A DNA stretch of 64,000 bases from JAWKIJ01 sp041394325 (GTDB lineage: Bacteria > Actinomycetota > Acidimicrobiia > Acidimicrobiales > Microtrichaceae): positions 1 through 64,000 of the forward strand of contig JAWKIJ010000001.1 in assembly GCA_041394325.1 (NCBI GenBank), read 5' to 3'. The number at the start of each line of letters is the position of its first letter. Position 1 is the first letter of the stretch. Positions 1 through 7,268 of the stretch are shown here, in pieces. The notes beneath the pieces are model-generated. The model was not told where the DNA came from and did no database searches. It saw only the letters and a program-made list of their open reading frames with translations. Made by a program: the position numbers and the translations under genes.

Positions 1-61
1 TCTCGGGCGAGGCGCCAGGGGGCGAGCTCGTCCGGCGTCGTAGGCGGCGGTCGACGGTCAT
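1..61 (-). CDS. possible start of a gene running off the left edge
   Basis: An ATG on the minus strand at 61-59 overlaps the TGA stop of the upstream dioxygenase gene in an ATGA arrangement, and the frame stays open to the window edge (20 codons, Arg-rich). ATGA coupling is the usual gene junction in this genome, so this is probably the next gene of the same operon. Too little is visible to name it. Confidence 0.3.
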   Translation of the reverse strand, partial: MTVDRRLRRRTSSPPGASPE

Positions 62-1074
62 GCCGTTGCGGCGCGCTGCTGGCGGGGGATGCCGCCTTGG
101 AGGACGTCGTCGACGGCGTTGAAGCGGTGGGCGGCGAGCCAAAGGCGCAGAAGGTGGCGGCGTTGGGCGGGGTCGTCGTGGTCGTCGTAGGCCTCGCGGG
201 CGTGGAGGATGCGGGCGTTGTTGAGGAGTTGGACGTCGCCGGGCTGGAAGTCCATCTCGAGGTAGAAGGCCGGGTCGTTGGCGATCGACTCGAGCAGTTC
301 CATTGCCTCGGTCTGCTGATCGGTGAGCCGGGGCGCTTGTGGGTGGCGCTGGGCGTCGCGGATGTACCAGCCGATGTAGAAGACGCGCGGGGTGCCCGAG
401 ATGTCGTTGAAGACGGGCATCTCGAAGTACGGGTCCTCGCCGGGTGACTGCTCGTCGTTGCGGTCCCACGCGAACGGCTCGTAGAGGACTTCGGTGAGGT
501 CGGGGCGGCGTTCGAGGATGTCGTTGTAGAGGGCGGCGGAGCTGACGATGCGGCTCTCGCCACCGCGCCGTGCCCGGTTCAGGCACAGGAGCCCGACGAG
601 GTCGGCGCCGTCCGCGTGGAAGTCCTGGCGTTCCTTGGTCCGGTAGAAGCGGATGCCGGGGTGGGTGCGCTCGATGCCCTCGTCGCGGACGTGGCCGAGC
701 ACGGTGGCGTCGGCGTCTTGGCCGACGGGGGTGCCGAGGTGGGCGCCGAGGCCGATGTAGGCGAGCTCGGTGTCGGCTTCGTCGAGGAGGTCGACGGGGA
801 ACCGGCGCAGCAACAGGAACCCACGGCCATCGTTGAGCAGCGCCGACCACTCCTCCATCCGCCCGGACAGCGCCGGAAGCGGAAACGAAGCGGCGTCAAC
901 GGTGGTGACCGTGGCGGCGGAAGCCCGCGCCGCGTCGACGGCAGCCACGATCTCGGCTCGCTCGGCGTCGGAGAGGACCACCGTCCACTCAGCCGGATCC
1001 GCGATGTCGGCTGGCCGCCAGGCGGCGACGGTGCGGATCGGGGCCCGACCGGTAGATGGGGAGGTGGCGGTCAC
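58..1074 (-). CDS. TauD/TfdA-family Fe(II)/2-oxoglutarate dioxygenase
   Basis: Predicted cytoplasmic non-haem iron oxygenase of 338 aa. The iron-binding facial triad is visible as HAD (His153, Asp155) and a distal His291 in ILHAREAY; a downstream Arg-rich segment (RRHLLRLW) fits the 2-oxoglutarate-binding Arg. Length fits the TauD/TfdA or clavaminate-synthase-like family. I chose the GTG at 1074, one base after the arsI stop, because a start further upstream would lie inside arsI. No good Shine-Dalgarno is seen, so translational coupling to arsI is likely. The substrate is unknown. Being in one transcription unit with arsI suggests a role with organoarsenicals or a related detoxification step, but that is inference. 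Confidence 0.75.
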   Translation of the reverse strand: MTATSPSTGRAPIRTVAAWRPADIADPAEWTVVLSDAERAEIVAAVDAARASAATVTTVDAASFPLPALSGRMEEWSALLNDGRGFLLLRRFPVDLLDEADTELAYIGLGAHLGTPVGQDADATVLGHVRDEGIERTHPGIRFYRTKERQDFHADGADLVGLLCLNRARRGGESRIVSSAALYNDILERRPDLTEVLYEPFAWDRNDEQSPGEDPYFEMPVFNDISGTPRVFYIGWYIRDAQRHPQAPRLTDQQTEAMELLESIANDPAFYLEMDFQPGDVQLLNNARILHAREAYDDHDDPAQRRHLLRLWLAAHRFNAVDDVLQGGIPRQQRAATA

Positions 1075-1075
1075 C

Positions 1076-1553
1076 TCAGCAGCAGCCCGACGGGGCGCCA
1101 GGGCCGGTGCCGATGGCCACAGACTCGCTGATCGCTGCGGGGGCACAGCACTGGGCGCTCTCGTCGCCGGTGCGGGTGCTGTTGGTCATCTGCTCGGCGT
1201 CGCCGGTCTTGACGTACCACTCCCACGGGGCGCCGTCGGGGTCGTTGACCCACGTCTCGGTCTTGAGGGCGTAGCAACAGGTGATGTCGTCGACACCGGT
1301 GGTGGTGACCGTCGGCCGACAGCCGGCCCTCGGCGGCTTCGACCTCCTCGGCGGTCTCGACCTCGACGCCCAGGTGGTTGAGCGTGCCGCCGCCCTCACC
1401 CTCGATCAACACGAGCTTGAGCGGTGGTTCGTCGATGGCGAAGTTGGCGTAGCCGGGCTTGCGCTTGTTCACCTCGGTCCCGAACAGCTTGGAGTAGAAG
1501 GCGACGGCCTCGTCGATGTTCGAGACGTTGAGGGCGAGCTGGACACGTGACAC
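1076..1553 (-). CDS. arsI: ArsI/CadI-family VOC protein, C-As lyase-like (frameshifted)
   Basis: ArsI is an Fe(II) dioxygenase of the vicinal-oxygen-chelate fold that splits the C-As bond of trivalent organoarsenicals; CadI is its cadmium-induced relative. The N-terminal part shows the family signature (RVQLALNV, YANFAI, PPLKLVL, TLNHLGVEV). The second half, in another frame, has DITCCYALKTETWV followed by WEWYVKT and Cys pairs near the C-terminus (AQCCAP, SGCC). The Cys pair in TCCYA matches the arsenic-binding thiols of ArsI. The frame breaks near 1299-1303; one extra base or two missing bases would join the halves into about 159 aa. The start is GTG 1553, preceded by AGGAGG six bases upstream. 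It is transcribed divergently from arsR. Confidence 0.8.
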
Positions 1554-1579
1554 GGGAGTCCTCCTGATAGATTCACGGT

Positions 1580-1612
1580 TGTCGATGTGGTGACTCTAGC
1601 GACCCATCGACA
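1580..1612. promoter_or_regulatory. inverted repeat between arsI and arsR, candidate ArsR operator
   Basis: TGTCGATG at 1580-1587 and its exact complement CATCGACA at 1605-1612 are separated by 17 bases, in the 89-bp space between the divergent arsI and arsR starts. ArsR/SmtB repressors bind such dyads over their own promoters, so one site could control both directions. No experimental support; the role is inferred from symmetry and position. Confidence 0.45.
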
Positions 1613-1642
1613 GATGTCAATGTGATTCGCGGAGGATCTTCC

Positions 1643-1984
1643 ATGGGAACGGCAACGAGCAGGGTCACTTCGCAGACGGAGACCTGCTGCACGCCTCTGT
1701 CCGAGGCGCCGCTCGCCGAAGTCGACGCCGTCGCGCTCGCCCACACCTACGCGGCGCTCGCGGACCCGGTGCGGCTCCGGCTGCTGAGCATGATCGCGGC
1801 GGCCGGGGAGATGTGCTCGTGCGACCTCATGGCACCTCTATCGAAGAGCCAGCCGACCGTCAGCCACCACACGAAGATCCTCGCCGACACAGGCCTGATC
1901 ACCGGCAACAAGCGGGGTCGCTGGGTCTACTGGCGCATCGAACCCTCCCGGGCTGGGTTCGTCCAGCAGGTCCTCGGAATCTGA
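1643..1984 (+). CDS. arsR: ArsR/SmtB-family arsenic-responsive repressor
   Basis: Winged-helix repressor of 113 aa that would release DNA on binding As(III). The body reads ALADPVRLRLLSMIAAAGEMCSC, with the Cys pair MCSCDL at the position of the ELCVCDL metal site of classical ArsR, then the recognition helix QPTVSHHTKIL and the wing KRGRWVYWRI. An extra N-terminal Cys pair (ETCC) resembles the alternative As(III) sites of actinobacterial ArsR proteins. ATG 1643 is chosen because GGAGGA lies seven bases upstream, whereas the GTG at 1622 lacks one. It heads the plus-strand arsenic genes and faces the dyad shared with arsI, so autoregulation is likely. Confidence 0.88.
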   Translation: MGTATSRVTSQTETCCTPLSEAPLAEVDAVALAHTYAALADPVRLRLLSMIAAAGEMCSCDLMAPLSKSQPTVSHHTKILADTGLITGNKRGRWVYWRIEPSRAGFVQQVLGI

Positions 1985-2003
1985 CCCAATAACTCAATAA
2001 TGA

Positions 2004-2024
2004 TTGACACAACTTCGGTTGTGT
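2004..2024 (+). promoter_or_regulatory. TTGACA box with hairpin dyad before the arsR-arsC fusion gene
   Basis: A consensus TTGACA (2004-2009) overlaps a perfect dyad, ACACAAC (2007-2013), TTCG loop, GTTGTGT (2018-2024). The ATG at 2039 follows 14 bases later with little room for a leader. I read this as a separate promoter and ArsR-type operator for the second regulator. The UUCG-looped hairpin could alternatively be a weak terminator for the preceding arsR. No clear -10 box was found. Confidence 0.45.
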
Positions 2025-2038
2025 GAAATGGTCGGGTC

Positions 2039-2705
2039 ATGTCCGGACCGTCTCCCCTCGAGCTCAGATCTGCCCGCCACGCGGCGCTCGGCGACCCGGT
2101 GCGGCTCGCCATCATCGACGAGCTCGCCACTTCTGACCGCACCCCGGTGGAGCTGCGCCAACAGTTCGCGCTCGAATCGAACCTTCTCGCCCACCACCTC
2201 GACGTCCTCGACGCGGCCGGGCTGATCCAGCGGACCCGGTCGAGCGGCGATGGCCGACGCCGCTACGTCCACCTTCGCCACCCCGCCCTCGCCGACCTGC
2301 ACGTCGGGCCCACGACGGTCGCGGGCCCGGCGCTGTTCGTGTGCACCCTCAACTCAGCCCGCTCAACTTGCCGCCGCTCTCTGGCACCATCTCACCGGCG
2401 CGGGCCGCGTCGGCTGGCACCCACCCCGCCGAGGTCGTCCACCCCGGCGCCATCGCCGCCGCCGGCCGCTCCGGCCTCGACCTCACCGGAGCAATCCCCA
2501 AGACCCTCGACGACGTGGATGAGCCCGCGCTCGTTGTGACCGTCTGCGACCGAGCCCACGAAGAACTCGCAAGCCGACCTGGTTGGCTCCACTGGTCGGT
2601 GCCCGACCCCGTCGCCTGTGGCACTGCCGCCGCCTTCGGCGCGACCGTCGCCGAGCTCACCGGACGCATCACCGCGCGATCACCCACGTCCCGACCGCCG
2701 CCTGA
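2039..2705 (+). CDS. ArsR-type HTH fused to ArsC-like phosphatase domain (frameshifted)
   Basis: The N-terminal 90 aa form an ArsR-type winged helix (HAALGDPVRLAIIDEL, ESNLLAHHLDVL, DGRRRYVHL). It is followed by LFVCTLNSARS, the start of a low-molecular-weight phosphatase/arsenate reductase domain with the C-x5-R loop. The rest of that domain is legible in two other frames: LAAALWHHLTGAGRVGW, then AEVVHPGAIAAAGRSGLDL, VTVCDRAHEEL and DPVACGTAAAF. Shifts lie near 2365 and 2420, and a third near 2675 would place the stop at 2703-2705, overlapping the aqpS ATG (TGATG). Fusions of ArsR and ArsC domains are known in actinobacteria; here the protein would be about 220 aa. The breaks could be real decay, but the intact neighbours argue for errors. 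Confidence 0.7.
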
Positions 2706-3463
2706 TGACCGACACCACAGAGCCCACCGACGCAGAACTCGCTGTACTCCCCGAGACCGGCACCGGCACCCTCCGCCTCGACCTCACCCGACGGCTGACA
2801 GCCGAGGCGGTCGGCTCGGCGTTCCTGCTCATCGCGGTGGTCGGATCCGGGATCATGGCTACGAATCTGTCTACCGACAACGGCTTGCAGCTCCTCGAAA
2901 ACGCTGCGGCGACCGGCGGTGCCCTGATCGGGCTGATCCTGATGTTCGGCGCAGTGTCGGGTGCCCACTTCAACCCGGTGGTCACCCTCGTTGACCGGGG
3001 CCTCGGCTCCATCACCACCCGCGACACGGGCCTCTACATCGCCGCCCAGACCCTCGGTGCCTGTGCTGGCACGGTCCTCACCAACGTGATGTTCTCGCTC
3101 CCAACCATCGAGCGCTCCACGCACGTCCGCTCATCGGGGCCGCTGTGGCTTTCCGAGGTCATCGCCACAATCGGGCTGCTGCTCGTCATCCACGGCTGCG
3201 TCCGCACCGGCCGATCCAACGCCGTCCCCTACGCCGTCGGGGCGTGGATAGCCGGGGCCTACTGGTTCACTTCATCGACCAGCTTCGCCAACCCTTCGGT
3301 CACAGTCGCCCGCACGCTCTCAGACACGTTCGCCGGCATCGCCCCAGCATCGGTACCGATGTTCGTCCTGATGCAGCTCATCGGCGCAGGCATCGCCTTC
3401 GCGCTCATTCGCCTCTTCTACCCGGACCGCACGCGCGATCTCACCACCAAGGAGTCCTCATGA
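2705..3463 (+). CDS. aqpS: MIP/aquaglyceroporin-family channel, AqpS-like
   Basis: Membrane channel of 252 aa with six hydrophobic segments and the two half-helix loops of the aquaporin family: GAHFNPVVTL near residue 80 and SFANPSVTVAR near residue 200. The usual NPA boxes are NPV and NPS, typical of the AqpS-like channels found in arsenic operons. Such channels let As(III) made by arsenate reductase flow out down its gradient, replacing an ArsB or Acr3 pump; no such pump is visible here. ATG 2705 fits the family N-terminus and overlaps the expected stop of the upstream fusion gene; its own TGA overlaps the arsC ATG. Confidence 0.85.
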   Translation: MTDTTEPTDAELAVLPETGTGTLRLDLTRRLTAEAVGSAFLLIAVVGSGIMATNLSTDNGLQLLENAAATGGALIGLILMFGAVSGAHFNPVVTLVDRGLGSITTRDTGLYIAAQTLGACAGTVLTNVMFSLPTIERSTHVRSSGPLWLSEVIATIGLLLVIHGCVRTGRSNAVPYAVGAWIAGAYWFTSSTSFANPSVTVARTLSDTFAGIAPASVPMFVLMQLIGAGIAFALIRLFYPDRTRDLTTKESS

Positions 3464-4104
3464 CGACGCTCGACGACCTCCCCCTCGAATCCCGCTATGC
3501 CCTTACCTCCGCGGCCAAGCACCTCGCCGCCGAGTTCTCCGGCACCTTCGGCGTTGAGACCATCGAGCAGTTCCTCGTGAGCAGCTACGACCAGTTCGCA
3601 GCAAACGCCCGCATCCCCACGTACCTCCCCCTGATGGCCGAGCGCTTCGCCCGTCAGCGCCTCAAGGCCCTGGCCAAGGTGGAAGGCAAGGCGAGCGATG
3701 GACTCCCCACCGTCTTGTTCCTCTGCGTTCACAACGCTGGCCGCTCCCAGATGGCACTCGGATGGTTCACCCGCCTCGCCGGCGACCGGGCCGTCGCCTG
3801 GTCCGGAGGCTCCGAGCCCGGCACGGAGATCAACCCGTCCGCGGTAGCGGCCATGGCAGAGGTCGGCATCGACATCGCCAAGGAGTACCCCAAGCCCTGG
3901 ACAGCTGAGATCGTCCAGGCCGCTGATGTCGTCGTCACCATGGGCTGCGGCGACGCCTGCCCCTTCTACCCCGGCACCCGCTACGAGGACTGGGACCTCG
4001 AAGACCCCGCCGGCCAGGGAGTCGACGCTGTCCGCACCATTCGAGACGACATCGAACAACGCGTCCGCACCCTCCTCGCCAGCCTCGAGGTCTCAGTGGC
4101 CTGA
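3460..4104 (+). CDS. arsC: arsenate reductase, LMW-phosphatase fold with N-terminal helical domain
   Basis: Reduces arsenate to arsenite in the cytoplasm. The 214-aa protein has an N-terminal three-helix extension (about 1-75), as in actinobacterial mycothiol-linked ArsC enzymes, then the phosphatase fold with catalytic loop CVHNAGRS (Cys89, Arg95), MGCGDACPFYPG with further Cys residues, and WDLEDP with the general-acid Asp. This points to a mycothiol/mycoredoxin-coupled enzyme, inferred from family resemblance. AAGGAG lies just upstream of ATG 3460. It is the last gene of the arsenic unit. Together with the fusion gene the locus encodes two ArsC-type domains. Confidence 0.9.
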   Translation: MTTLDDLPLESRYALTSAAKHLAAEFSGTFGVETIEQFLVSSYDQFAANARIPTYLPLMAERFARQRLKALAKVEGKASDGLPTVLFLCVHNAGRSQMALGWFTRLAGDRAVAWSGGSEPGTEINPSAVAAMAEVGIDIAKEYPKPWTAEIVQAADVVVTMGCGDACPFYPGTRYEDWDLEDPAGQGVDAVRTIRDDIEQRVRTLLASLEVSVA

Positions 4105-4448
4105 GACCGCCCAAGTACCCCGGCACCCGCCCAGGAAGACTCACCGAAGCATCGGTGAATCCGGTCCCGCTGCCGGAGGCAAGGTGAGCCACCGCGCTCG
4201 GGCAACGCCGCTGTCGCAGATGGAAGCGCACGCTGCCACCAGCTGCACCCGCGACAACGGCCTCATGTACTCCGACCGCGTCGCCCGAACGGCTCCACCG
4301 CGAGATCGCCGCATGGGAGATCGCACACCCGCCGACCAAGCGCGGTCAGTGCCAGAGCAAGCCGTCGGAATCTGAGATTCCCCGCGAAGTCCTGGCCCGC
4401 CAAGGGGCCTACATAGGCAGACCCCACCCACCCACCGAGGAGGACCCG
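4105..4448. other. gene-poor stretch after arsC with a possible ORF relic
   Basis: No complete gene is convincing here. A 7-bp hairpin (TCACCGA, loop AGCA, TCGGTGA; 4141-4158) follows arsC and may help end its transcript, though no T-run follows. From about 4265 to 4440 a shifted frame can be read as charged, helix-like protein (RLHREIAAWEIAHPPTKRGQ) with no start codon. It could be the decayed end of an older gene. A good ribosome site (GAGGAGG) near 4438-4444 belongs to the next gene. Confidence 0.4.
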
Positions 4449-4658
4449 ATGTCCACCACCGAGACCGACGCCCCGGCCGAAGTCCTCACCATCGACGAGG
4501 CCGCCACCATCCTGCGGATCAGCCGCAACGCGGCCTACGCGGCCGCTCGCGAGTGGCGAGCCACCGGCGGAAAGGTGGGCATCCCGTGCATCGAGATCGG
4601 CCGCACCCTCCGCGTCCCCCGCGCCGAGTTCGAACGGCTCCTCGGCCGCCCGGCGTGA
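4449..4658 (+). CDS. small excisionase-like helix-turn-helix protein
   Basis: A 69-aa protein with one winged-helix of the MerR/excisionase type: LTIDEAATILRISRNAAYAAAREW, then IEIGRTLRVPRAEFERLL, which is the usual helix-wing-helix layout of such proteins. It has a strong Shine-Dalgarno before ATG 4449. These proteins act as recombination directionality factors for tyrosine integrases or as small transcription factors. The tyrosine integrase at 7265-8548 is the obvious partner, although abiEi and abiEii lie between. Whether it bends attachment-site DNA or regulates the toxin-antitoxin genes cannot be told from sequence. Confidence 0.8.
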   Translation: MSTTETDAPAEVLTIDEAATILRISRNAAYAAAREWRATGGKVGIPCIEIGRTLRVPRAEFERLLGRPA

Positions 4659-4694
4659 GCCACCCGCATCGCTCCCACCCGGGCAGGCCATGTC

Positions 4695-4728
4695 GGCTGA
4701 ACTTTACCGAAAGCGGTAAAGTTCAGCC
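4695..4728 (+). promoter_or_regulatory. perfect 15-bp palindrome at the abiEi start, candidate AbiEi operator/promoter
   Basis: GGCTGAACTTTACCG (4695-4709), loop AAAG, then its exact complement (4714-4728), ending on the base before the abiEi ATG at 4729. AbiEi antitoxins repress their own promoter by binding inverted repeats. TAAAGT at 4717-4722 fits the TANNNT -10 pattern of actinobacteria and lies six bases before the ATG. Transcription may therefore start at or next to the ATG and give a leaderless mRNA, with the operator covering the -10 box. No Shine-Dalgarno is present. Confidence 0.7.
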
Positions 4729-5277
4729 ATGGCCCCCGACACGTACCGACGGCGAGCTTGGGAGCTGGCGATGGGCCAGTACGGATACGTGACCGCGGCT
4801 GACGCCCACGAGCTAGGCATCCCGATGGTCGAGTTGGGCAAGCTCGCGGCGCGTGGCCAGATCCGCCACGTCGCCTACGGCCTCTACCGCTTCGACGACC
4901 TGCCCCCGACCCGCTACGACCAGTTCTTCGAGGCCGTCGTTCGCGTCGGCGGCGACGCCCACCTCAGCGGCGACGCTGTGCTCGCTCTCCACAACCTGGC
5001 GCTGGTGAACCCTCGCCAGGTTCGCGTCGGCACCACGCGGCGGGTGCGCGCCGAGCTGCCGGAGTGGATCAAGGTCGTCAGGGAGTCCGTCGACCCCGAT
5101 GACCTCACCCGCTACGAGTTGATCCCCTCGACCACCGTCGCCCACGCGATCCGGGCCTGTCGCGACACGGTGATGTCGGACCGTCTGCTCACCGCCGTCG
5201 GAGACGCCCGCCGTGAGGGCCTCATCACCGCGACCGAGGAACGCCAACTCCGCGACGAGATCGCAGTCAACGCATGA
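4729..5277 (+). CDS. abiEi: AbiEi-type antitoxin and autorepressor (type IV toxin-antitoxin)
   Basis: A 182-aa protein with the N-terminal winged-helix typical of AbiEi (YGYVTAADAHELGIPMVELGKLAARGQI, VAYGLYRFDDLPP) and the C-terminal antitoxin domain (HLSGDAVLALHNLALVNP, STTVAHAIRAC). AbiEi proteins repress the operon and counter the toxin without binding it directly (type IV mode). The ATG touches the palindromic operator, and the stop overlaps the toxin ATG (ATGA), so translation is coupled. The pair is a known abortive-infection and stabilisation module, in keeping with the surrounding island. Confidence 0.88.
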   Translation: MAPDTYRRRAWELAMGQYGYVTAADAHELGIPMVELGKLAARGQIRHVAYGLYRFDDLPPTRYDQFFEAVVRVGGDAHLSGDAVLALHNLALVNPRQVRVGTTRRVRAELPEWIKVVRESVDPDDLTRYELIPSTTVAHAIRACRDTVMSDRLLTAVGDARREGLITATEERQLRDEIAVNA

Positions 5278-6141
5278 CCGAACCCTCCTACCCCACACCG
5301 CCGATCCACCGGGCATCGCTCGAACAACGCCTCCGCAACATCTGCGGCTCACTCGGCATCAACGAGCTGCGCACCCGCACGTCGCTCGCGCACACCGTCG
5401 TCGCCCAGATGCTCCCCGCCGGGGTGGTCAAGGGCGGCGCAGCGATCAAGCTCCGCGTCGGCGATCAGGCCAGTCGGCTCACCACCGACCTCGACGCAGC
5501 GCGTGCGGCCACCCACACCGTCGAGACCTACACCGCAGAACTGTCGGACCGGCTCTCTGAAGGGTGGCACGGCTTCACCGGACGACTCGTCGACCGCGAG
5601 CCCGCCGACCCGCCGGACGTGCCCGCCGAGTACGTGATGCAACCCTTTGAGGTGAAGCTGTCCTTCAACGGCCAGTCCTACGTCACGGTCCCGCTCGAGC
5701 TGGGCCACGACGAAGTCGGCTCCACCGACCAGCCGCGGCTCGCGCTCGACGCGGGCATCACCGAGGTGTTCGAACGGCTCGGCTTCCCGACACCAGCACC
5801 CGTGCCGGTCCTCGCCGTCGAGCACCAGATCGCCCAGAAGCTCCACGCCTGCACGACACCGGACCGCCACGGCGGCAACGAACGCCCACGACCTCGTCGA
5901 CCTCCAGATCCTCGTCGCCGCCGAACCACCCGACCTCAGCGAACTCGCGACGGTCGGACGCCGACTGTTCGCCGCTCGCCGCGTCGCGCCGTGGCCGCCG
6001 ACCGTCCAGGCGTGGCCCGGTTGGGAGGACCGCTACGTCGATGCCGCCGAAGGACTCGACGTGCTTCCCCTTACTGAAGCCGTCACGTGGCTCAACGACC
6101 TCGTCGAAGACGCCGAGCAAACCGCCGGAGATCGTTCCTAA
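5274..6141 (+). CDS. abiEii: AbiEii-type nucleotidyltransferase toxin (frameshifted near 5885)
   Basis: AbiEii is a DNA polymerase beta-like nucleotidyltransferase toxin; some homologues modify tRNA acceptor ends. The core motif is seen as VVKGGAAIKLRVG followed by TTDLDAAR, giving the glycine loop and the D-x-D metal site, with the helical part after it (VPVLAVEHQIAQKLHACT). The frame is lost around 5885, where two bases seem missing. The continuation in the next frame is clean: NAHDLVDLQILVAAEPPDL and on to AGDRS with TAA at 6139-6141, about 288 aa in total. Its stop overlaps the TAG of the convergent gene on the other strand. If the shift is real the toxin is truncated. Confidence 0.82.
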
Positions 6142-6785
6142 TCCACGACCCAGGTGTGCCAGTCGACCGGGCCGGGCGTCGAGTCGGGATCGCGCTGAGA
6201 CACAGCGTCGACGCCGGTGGTGATCAGCTGGAGGGCCGAGGTCACTCGGGTGCGGATCTCGGCCGGGTCGAGAGCGTCGTAGGCGTCGTCGGACCAGACG
6301 TGCAGGACACCATCGACGACCCTCGTGCTCGAACGGAAGCCACCCGAACGCAAGATCTTGCGGATCGCGGCGCGCGTCGCCTCGACGTGCTCGACGGGAA
6401 CACCGGTCACGTAGGTCGAGCTGAACTTGGTGACCTCCTCGGCCACCACCGCTGCGAGCAGCCAGACTCCCGAGGGCGTGTCGGCGGTCGGGAACGACGC
6501 GTCGAGGATGCGGAGGCACCGACGACAGGTCGGGGCGAACGCCGGGTCGCGCCACAGCGGCACCAGCTCGTCGGCACCGGCAGCCATCCGGTTCCACGTG
6601 CGGCCGCACAGTGTCGAAGGGTTCCAGCGTCCCGCGAGATGGGCAGGTTCGTTGCCCTGGTGTCGAGCAGACCGGCCCGGCCCCTCGGCGACCTCGGCGA
6701 GGTGGGTCTCGGTGCCGCTGCCGACATCGACCAGCAGCAGGTCGCGGCCGAGCACCGAGATCGAGTTCTCGTCGGTTGCGTCCAT
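6138..6785 (-). CDS. uncharacterised protein of the accessory region
   Basis: I do not recognise this 215-aa protein. ATG 6785 is preferred over upstream options because the N-terminus then reads as normal acidic sequence (MDATDENSISVLGRDLLLV). It contains a Cys pair in TCRRCLRIL near residue 90 that could bind metal, an alpha-helical middle (WLLAAVVAEEVTKF, VEATRAAIRKIL) and no membrane segment. Its stop overlaps that of abiEii. It lies between the toxin-antitoxin genes and the integrase, so cargo of a mobile element is likely; no function is proposed. Confidence 0.6.
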   Translation of the reverse strand: MDATDENSISVLGRDLLLVDVGSGTETHLAEVAEGPGRSARHQGNEPAHLAGRWNPSTLCGRTWNRMAAGADELVPLWRDPAFAPTCRRCLRILDASFPTADTPSGVWLLAAVVAEEVTKFSSTYVTGVPVEHVEATRAAIRKILRSGGFRSSTRVVDGVLHVWSDDAYDALDPAEIRTRVTSALQLITTGVDAVSQRDPDSTPGPVDWHTWVVD

Positions 6786-6938
6786 CGGTGGCTCCTCACA
6801 CGGTGACCCGCTCCATCTTCGCCGCCACGATCGCGCTCGGAGCGGCAAACGCGAGCGGCCCCAGGGTCGAGTCGACCCCGGGGGCCAGGGTCGACGTTTT
6901 CACAAAATCGGCCCCGGCCTTCTCCACCAGTTGGCAAG

Positions 6939-7268
6939 CTATTTGTTGTTCTTGCCGGTTCGGGTGGCACAGCGCTGGGCGTCCTCGAGGGCGAGCACCG
7001 CGGACGCGACCACGACCGGCGCGGGCTTGTCGGTCATCGCGTCGACCTCGTAGGCGCAGCCTGACTCGGGACGCTCCAGGTGTCGTGCGAGCTGGCCACA
7101 CGCCTGGGGCAGACGCTCGGCGAGGACCCGCAGCTCGCCGAGGACCCGGTACAGGTCGCCGAGGTCCTCCCATCCTGGCGTTCTCGGAGCGGGTGCGGTA
7201 GTGGTGAGGTGGTTCACCGTCCTCAGCGCCTCCGCCGCGTGTTCGGCGGCGTCGACCGGGCCGGTCAC
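6939..7268 (-). CDS. small uncharacterised protein coupled to the integrase gene
   Basis: A 109-aa, mostly helical soluble protein (HAAEALRTVNHLT, WEDLGDLYRVLGELRVLAERLPQACGQLARHL). Its ATG overlaps the TGA of the upstream integrase gene (ATGA at 7268-7265), so the two are co-translated. No known domain is recognised. The tight coupling to a tyrosine integrase suggests an element-borne accessory role, but function is unknown. A GGGTCGA/TCGACCC dyad (6864-6878) lies in the space beyond its stop. Confidence 0.65.
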   Translation of the reverse strand: MTGPVDAAEHAAEALRTVNHLTTTAPAPRTPGWEDLGDLYRVLGELRVLAERLPQACGQLARHLERPESGCAYEVDAMTDKPAPVVVASAVLALEDAQRCATRTGKNNK

